7,793 bases of DNA from Abditibacteriales bacterium (GTDB lineage: Bacteria > Armatimonadota > Abditibacteriia > Abditibacteriales > JANWYM01), in assembly GCA_025055355.1 (NCBI GenBank), contig JANWYM010000079.1, positions 1-7,793 on the forward strand, read 5' to 3'. Positions within the stretch are counted from its first letter, which is position 1. The number at the start of each line of letters is the position of its first letter. Positions 4,887 to 7,793 of this stretch are shown here, one piece after another. The notes beneath the pieces are model-generated. The model had not been told where the DNA came from, searched no databases, and worked only from the letters and a program-made list of their open reading frames with translations. Position numbers and translations under genes: made by a program.

Positions 4887-5717
4887 TCATCGCAGCAACA
4901 GCACCGGGCAAGCCGTATTGCGCATGACCTCTTCGGTGGTGCCGCCGATGACGAGGTGGCGGACGCGGCTGTGTCCGTAGGCGCCCATGCAGACGAGGCT
5001 GACGTTGAAACGTTGGGCGCAGTCGACGATGACCTCGCCCACACTGCGGGCGTGCAGCCTTTCGAGGACGGTTTGATGCGGCACGCCGTAGGGAGCAACG
5101 TATTGTTCAGCTTGCGTCAGCAGGGTGTAGCCATGCGCGGGGTCGTCGCAGACGTGCAACGTGATGAGACCGGCTTCGAGTTTGGCGGCCATGTCCGTAG
5201 CGACCTCCAGCGCGCGCACGGCGAAGCGGCTGCCGTCGAAGGCGACAAGGAGCGTCTCCAGCGGCGCGTGCTTTGCGGGCGTCAGCATCACTGGCTTGAC
5301 CGACTGCCGCACGGTGGCTTCGATGCAACTGCCCAGCATGTCCGTCCCGAACGCCGCGCTCTCGCCCCGCTTGCCCATGATGACCAAATCCACCGACAAC
5401 GCGGCTTCGCAAATCTCTTTAGGCACCACGCCGACGCGCAGGGACACTTCGCAGCCGGTCTGATGACGCGCTTCGGTCAGCAGTTGTCGGCCGCGCTCTT
5501 CCATCCGCGCCAGCAGCGCCTGACGCTTTTCAGCGGCGGGGGGAGGCTCACGGCTGCCCCAGTCCATCGTGCGCATCAGCGCATTGCTCGCCATCTTCGT
5601 GTCCACGACGTAGAGCGCGCGCAGGGTCGCGCCGAACAGATGGCTCAACTCTACCCCGTAGGTCAGGGCGCACTGGCTGAACTCCGAACCGTCCAGCGGC
5701 ACGAGAATGCTCTTCAT
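4887..5717 (-). CDS. Tandem-domain universal stress protein (UspA family)
   Basis: 276 residues forming two Usp domains (about 1-147 and 153-276). The start ATG 5717-5715 is preceded by GAGAGGAG ten bases upstream, inside the end of the receiver gene. Each domain opens with a beta strand and Asp-Gly-Ser (VPLDGS 7-11; VAFDGS 158-163) that meets the adenine of ATP in this family. The second has G245-x2-G248-x9-G258 followed by GTT, close to the ATP-binding G-2x-G-9x-G(S/T) motif; the first has G115-x2-G118 with ten residues before G129-S130, so one domain may bind ATP less well. Tandem Usps such as mycobacterial Rv2623 bind ATP and influence growth or survival under stress. The gene follows the receiver with a 7-nt gap and is almost certainly in its operon, linking stress output to phosphorelay signalling. 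Confidence 0.93.
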   Translation of the reverse strand: MKSILVPLDGSEFSQCALTYGVELSHLFGATLRALYVVDTKMASNALMRTMDWGSREPPPAAEKRQALLARMEERGRQLLTEARHQTGCEVSLRVGVVPKEICEAALSVDLVIMGKRGESAAFGTDMLGSCIEATVRQSVKPVMLTPAKHAPLETLLVAFDGSRFAVRALEVATDMAAKLEAGLITLHVCDDPAHGYTLLTQAEQYVAPYGVPHQTVLERLHARSVGEVIVDCAQRFNVSLVCMGAYGHSRVRHLVIGGTTEEVMRNTACPVLLLR

Positions 5718-5724
5718 CCGTTCT

Positions 5725-6105
5725 TCACTCCTCTCGCGGCGATGCAGACTGGGCTTTTTCCAGCGACGCCTTGATGCACGCTTTCAGTTCGGTCAGGTTG
5801 CTGCTTTTGAGGACGAAGGCGTCGGCAGCCCAACTCCTGAAATCGTCCTGATAGCAGGCATACGCCGTATTGATGATGACTGGCAATCCGGGCTGCTGGT
5901 GCAGTATTATGCTCAGCGCGTCTAAGCCGTTCACAACGGGCAAGTTGATGTCCAACACGATACAATCCGGGCAGTGTTCCTCCACCATTTTGATCGCTTC
6001 ACATCCGTCCATGGCGCGTAGAACCCGATAGCCTTCATCCATCAATTCCTGCTCGTAAAGCAACCCTTGATGCGGGTCATCTTCGACGACTAGAATGGTC
6101 TTCAT
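5725..6105 (-). CDS. Stand-alone response-regulator receiver domain
   Basis: 126 residues from ATG 6105-6103, which has GAGGTG six to seven bases upstream; a GTG at 6114 would add three residues but has no comparable site. The protein is a single CheY-like receiver with all key residues: acidic pair D9-D10, phosphoacceptor D52 (IVLDINLPVVNG), T80 (INTAY) and K100 (VLKSS). Beyond residue 112 there is only a short charged tail, so there is no DNA-binding or enzymatic output domain. It presumably acts by protein contact, or as a phosphate intermediate in a relay; no histidine kinase lies in the window. It is cotranscribed with the downstream Usp. A small hairpin containing its Shine-Dalgarno (6110-6128) may control translation. 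Confidence 0.92.
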   Translation of the reverse strand: MKTILVVEDDPHQGLLYEQELMDEGYRVLRAMDGCEAIKMVEEHCPDCIVLDINLPVVNGLDALSIILHQQPGLPVIINTAYACYQDDFRSWAADAFVLKSSNLTELKACIKASLEKAQSASPREE

Positions 6106-6109
6106 GGAC

Positions 6110-6128
6110 AACACCTCAAGCAGGTGTT
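6110..6128 (-). promoter_or_regulatory. Hairpin covering the receiver gene's ribosome-binding site
   Basis: AACACCT (6110-6116) and AGGTGTT (6122-6128) are perfect reverse complements with a 5-nt loop. On the minus strand the 3' arm contains most of the GAGGTG Shine-Dalgarno of the receiver gene, four bases before its ATG. Folding would hide the ribosome-binding site, so translation of the receiver, and perhaps the coupled Usp, could depend on opening this stem. Confidence 0.55.
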
Positions 6129-6138
6129 AAGAGTTTAT

Positions 6139-6210
6139 CCCAAAAATCTTTGGCGTCCCCAACTGGTTGAGGGAAAAAGCCCCCGAACCAGTTCAGGACT
6201 CCATTTTGGG
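6139..6210 (-). other. Nested inverted repeats between the two receiver-like genes
   Basis: The inner pair AACTGGTT (6161-6168) and AACCAGTT (6186-6193) is perfect with a 17-nt loop in which GGG and CCC can pair further. An outer pair, CCCAAAA (6139-6145) and TTTTGGG (6204-6210), encloses it. The structure follows the stop of the 150-aa receiver-like gene (6220). It could terminate or process that transcript, but there is no clean U-run directly after the inner stem. Confidence 0.5.
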
Positions 6211-6219
6211 GAAAGGCTT

Positions 6220-6672
6220 TTAAAGCACGATGCGCGCGTCCTCTGGTGTCGGTTCGTCAGCGGCGTGGTAGCGCATCATGTGCGTAGCCAGTCGTAGAAT
6301 CTCAACGGATTCGCAGGGAAAACGCCAGCGGTGATGGAGATGAAGAGAGACGTTGTTTCTCTTGTCACCGTCGCCCAGACCCAACCGCGCGCAACCTTTC
6401 AAGCGACCATCTGACTCCACCATCTCCGCTATCATCTGAAGCGCATCCGCGTCGGCGAGCGTGTCCACAATGAGCAGTTTGGGACGGCAGCCAAGTTGCT
6501 CCAACACAGACGGAAATTGAAGGTAAGTGGCGCACTGCGCTTTAAATCCGTGCCCGTTCAACGTCTCACTGATTTTCTGATGCACCTGCACGTCATCGCT
6601 CAAAATCAACGCCAGGGGCGGCGCCGCACCGTAGAGTGGCACGTACCCTTCAGGGGATTTGGCATGTAACAT
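6220..6672 (-). CDS. Degenerate receiver-like (pseudo-receiver) protein
   Basis: 150 residues. The start ATG 6672-6670 has GAGGTG seven bases upstream; the stop is TAA at 6222-6220. Residues about 19-135 follow the receiver pattern: LALILSDDVQVHQKISETL (acidic D26-D27), then LLIVDTLADADAL with D70 at the phosphoacceptor position, and a C-terminal helix (SVEILRLATHMMRY). The conserved Thr/Ser is replaced in the LGLGDGD segment (97-103), and the conserved Lys before Pro appears lost (RWRFPCE, 115-121). The strand between them is unusually His-rich (SLHLHHRW). D70 might still be phosphorylated, but normal switching looks unlikely, so it may be a phosphorylation-independent interaction domain. 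It precedes the intact receiver by 114 nt with structured DNA between. The receiver assignment is by pattern only; it might instead be an unrelated alpha/beta domain. Confidence 0.68.
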   Translation of the reverse strand: MLHAKSPEGYVPLYGAAPPLALILSDDVQVHQKISETLNGHGFKAQCATYLQFPSVLEQLGCRPKLLIVDTLADADALQMIAEMVESDGRLKGCARLGLGDGDKRNNVSLHLHHRWRFPCESVEILRLATHMMRYHAADEPTPEDARIVL

Positions 6673-6755
6673 CTTATTTCACCTCGCAGCGTTTCAGTGA
6701 ACTCAATGGCATGGCATCTGGCGCGTTGTCGTTCAGGGTCTCCCTTGAAAATACC

Positions 6756-6846
6756 TGTCATGGCGAGGAGCGCGAGCGACGGAGCAATCCCCACCGTCGC
6801 AGCAATCTCCCGTGGAAGGGATGGCTTTGCTCCGCTCGCCATGACA
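6756..6846. repeat. Family A imperfect palindrome
   Basis: The unit begins TGTCATGGCGAG and ends CTCGCCATGACA. The arms pair well at the ends but diverge inward (GAGCGCGAGCGACGGAGCAA on the left, GGCTTTGCTCCG on the right). It is upstream of the 150-aa receiver-like gene. Gap 6673-6953 holds this unit, a family B unit and a small dyad; no gene is seen there. Confidence 0.75.
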
Positions 6847-6857
6847 TGTTCTTTATT

Positions 6858-6906
6858 GGAGGGCAATGCTCCAGCGGAGCCGATGGCTCGGCAGGAGCCT
6901 CGCCCT
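6858..6906. repeat. Family B palindrome
   Basis: GGAGGGCAATGCTCCAGCGG... (6858-6881) pairs with GGCTCGGCAGGAGCCTCGCC... (6885-6906) across a 3-nt turn, with scattered mismatches. It resembles the unit at 4803-4872 and, like it, lies just to the right of a family A unit (11 nt away here, 51 nt there). Confidence 0.6.
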
Positions 6907-6914
6907 TTCGGTCG

Positions 6915-6957
6915 GTGATTCCCCTGCGGCGGAGTGCCTACAAGGGACAGGAATCAC
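6915..6957 (-). other. Dyad over the PRTase stop codon
   Basis: GTGATTCC (6915-6922) and GGAATCAC (6950-6957) are perfect reverse complements with a 27-nt loop; CCTG/CAGG allows a shifted extension. The right arm includes the phosphoribosyltransferase stop codon (6954-6956). It might act as a 3' end structure; no U-run follows. Confidence 0.4.
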
Positions 6958-7676
6958 TCCTCCCAGGAAGGCAGCGGCGTAGGCTGCTCGCGCGCGGAGC
7001 GTTTAAGCCACGCGCTTACCTCTTCATCCGTCGTCGGGGAAAAGTCTTCATACCAGATACTGATAGCGTAGAACGGTTCAGGCGTCATCACACACACCAG
7101 TTCATCTACCTCTGCCCGCAACGCCTCACAAGTATCAGCGGCGGCAACAGGGACGGCAACAATGAGACGGAGGGGCTGTTGCTGATACAACGCGATGACG
7201 GCGGCGCGGATAGTCGCACCGGTGGCGATGCCGTCGTCCACAAGAATGACCGTGCGACCGCGCATATTCAGCGGCGGACGGTCTCCCCGATAGAGGCGTT
7301 CGCGTCGCTCCAATTCCCGCCGCTCGGCTTCCGCTACCAAGTCAATCACTTCGTCCCGCAGGCGCAGCGCCGCGACGACCTCCTCATTCAGCACGCGCAC
7401 GCCACCGCTGGCTATCGCGCCCATGGCCAATTCCTCATGACCTGGCACGCCCAACTTACGCACGATGAAGACGTCCAGTGGAACGTGCAGTGCCTTCGCA
7501 ATTTCGTAACCCACCGGTACACCGCCGCGCGGCAAAGCCAGCACAACGACCCCCGGGCGGTGGGCGTACGCCTTCAACCGAGCCGCTAACATGCGCCCGG
7601 CTTCTGCTCGGTCACGGAATCGGGTGGTCAGCATCTTCCTCACTGACCGCTTGTCACTTTTGCCCGGGCGATTCAT
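6954..7676 (-). CDS. Phosphoribosyltransferase-domain protein (PRTase, ComF/DosR-type)
   Basis: 240 residues from ATG 7676-7674, which has no clear Shine-Dalgarno; ATG 7634 (MLTTRFRD, 226 residues) follows AGTGAGGAAG but too closely to be ideal. The type I PRTase fold shows LALPRGGVPVGYEIA (46-60), RKLGVPGHEELAMGAIA (73-89) and the PRPP-binding loop VILVDDGIATGAT (143-155) with its Asp-Asp pair, then VAVPVAAADTCEAL (173-186). Known PRTases transfer ribose phosphate from PRPP to a base, but this subgroup, often beside Usp genes, has no settled substrate. The C-terminal 30 residues (SAWLKRSAREQPTPLPSWEE) are probably disordered. It is the most upstream gene of the minus-strand stress block; 281 nt of repeats separate it from the next gene, so it may be its own transcription unit. 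Confidence 0.88.
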   Translation of the reverse strand: MNRPGKSDKRSVRKMLTTRFRDRAEAGRMLAARLKAYAHRPGVVVLALPRGGVPVGYEIAKALHVPLDVFIVRKLGVPGHEELAMGAIASGGVRVLNEEVVAALRLRDEVIDLVAEAERRELERRERLYRGDRPPLNMRGRTVILVDDGIATGATIRAAVIALYQQQPLRLIVAVPVAAADTCEALRAEVDELVCVMTPEPFYAISIWYEDFSPTTDEEVSAWLKRSAREQPTPLPSWEE

Positions 7677-7719
7677 GCTTTGTGCTGAATGTTTCGGTCA
7701 TCGCTCGACGTGTGGCAGC

Positions 7720-7752
7720 ACGGAGGGTAGGGCAGCGTCTCCGTCCCTACCC
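7720..7752. repeat. Hairpin related to family C, with alternative pairing
   Basis: GGGTAGGG (7725-7732) and CCCTACCC (7745-7752) form a perfect 8-bp stem with a 12-nt loop. A competing stem, ACGGAG (7720-7725) with CTCCGT (7739-7744), shares bases with it. The GTAGGGC-AGC start resembles family C at 1071 and 1371. The rest of 7677-7793 shows no gene and no convincing promoter for the PRTase. Confidence 0.5.
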
Positions 7753-7793
7753 AAGGTGGAGGGGGGGCACCCACAACCAGGGACAAACACGCC

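Noticed and set aside
4746..5774. Plus-strand open frame of 342 residues
   Set aside because: Antisense to the tandem Usp gene, beginning in a repeat; His/Ala/Arg-rich as expected of a shadow frame in high-GC DNA.
6139..6171. Weak minus-strand promoter before the receiver gene (TTGGGG, 17 bp, GATAAA)
   Set aside because: Only 3 of 6 and 4 of 6 consensus matches, inside a region shaped by inverted repeats; not better than chance.
6636..7589. Plus-strand open frame of 317 residues
   Set aside because: Runs through repeat units and antisense to the PRTase, without domain features.

Overview
The window looks like a stretch of bacterial chromosome of moderately high GC. Intergenic gaps are filled with palindromic repeats of the kind I associate with uncultured, often thermophilic, bacteria such as Armatimonadetes/Fervidibacteria-like lineages; that placement is an inference from repeat style and gene content, not a match. 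No tRNA, rRNA, CRISPR array, transposase or integrase was found. Most genes lie on the minus strand.

Left edge (2-1075, plus): the 3' part of a PQQ-like (BamB-like) beta-propeller protein, followed by about 320 bases of palindromic repeats with no gene.

Phage-like switch cassette (1396-4115): three minus-strand genes (a 102-aa unknown protein, a 119-aa cysteine-rich putative zinc protein and a RecT/Bet-like putative single-strand annealing protein) diverge from a plus-strand CI/LexA-type repressor. The repressor has an XRE helix-turn-helix, an Ala-Gly cleavage site and a Ser/Lys dyad. Two back-to-back sigma70-like promoters have -35 boxes 3 bp apart. The repressor message is probably leaderless, as for lambda cI from PRM. 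No phage structural, integration or lysis gene is in view. The likely logic is that DNA damage activates RecA, the repressor cleaves itself, and the recombination operon is released.

Stress and redox block (4117-7676, all minus): a phosphoribosyltransferase, a degenerate receiver-like protein, a stand-alone response-regulator receiver, a tandem-domain universal stress protein and a small FMN nitroreductase. Receiver and Usp are 7 nt apart and surely cotranscribed. The others are separated by repeat-bearing or structured gaps and may be separate units. Nitroreductase, tandem Usp and PRTase resemble the protein types collected in hypoxia/dormancy regulons such as mycobacterial DosR.

Repeats: family A (ends TGTCAT...ATGACA), family B (GGAGGGCGAG-type arms) and family C (AGTAGGGGCG-CAGCATT) occupy the gaps. 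A followed by B occurs twice in the same order (4668-4872 and 6756-6906). Other dyads sit just before Shine-Dalgarno sequences, one of them containing the Shine-Dalgarno of the response regulator.
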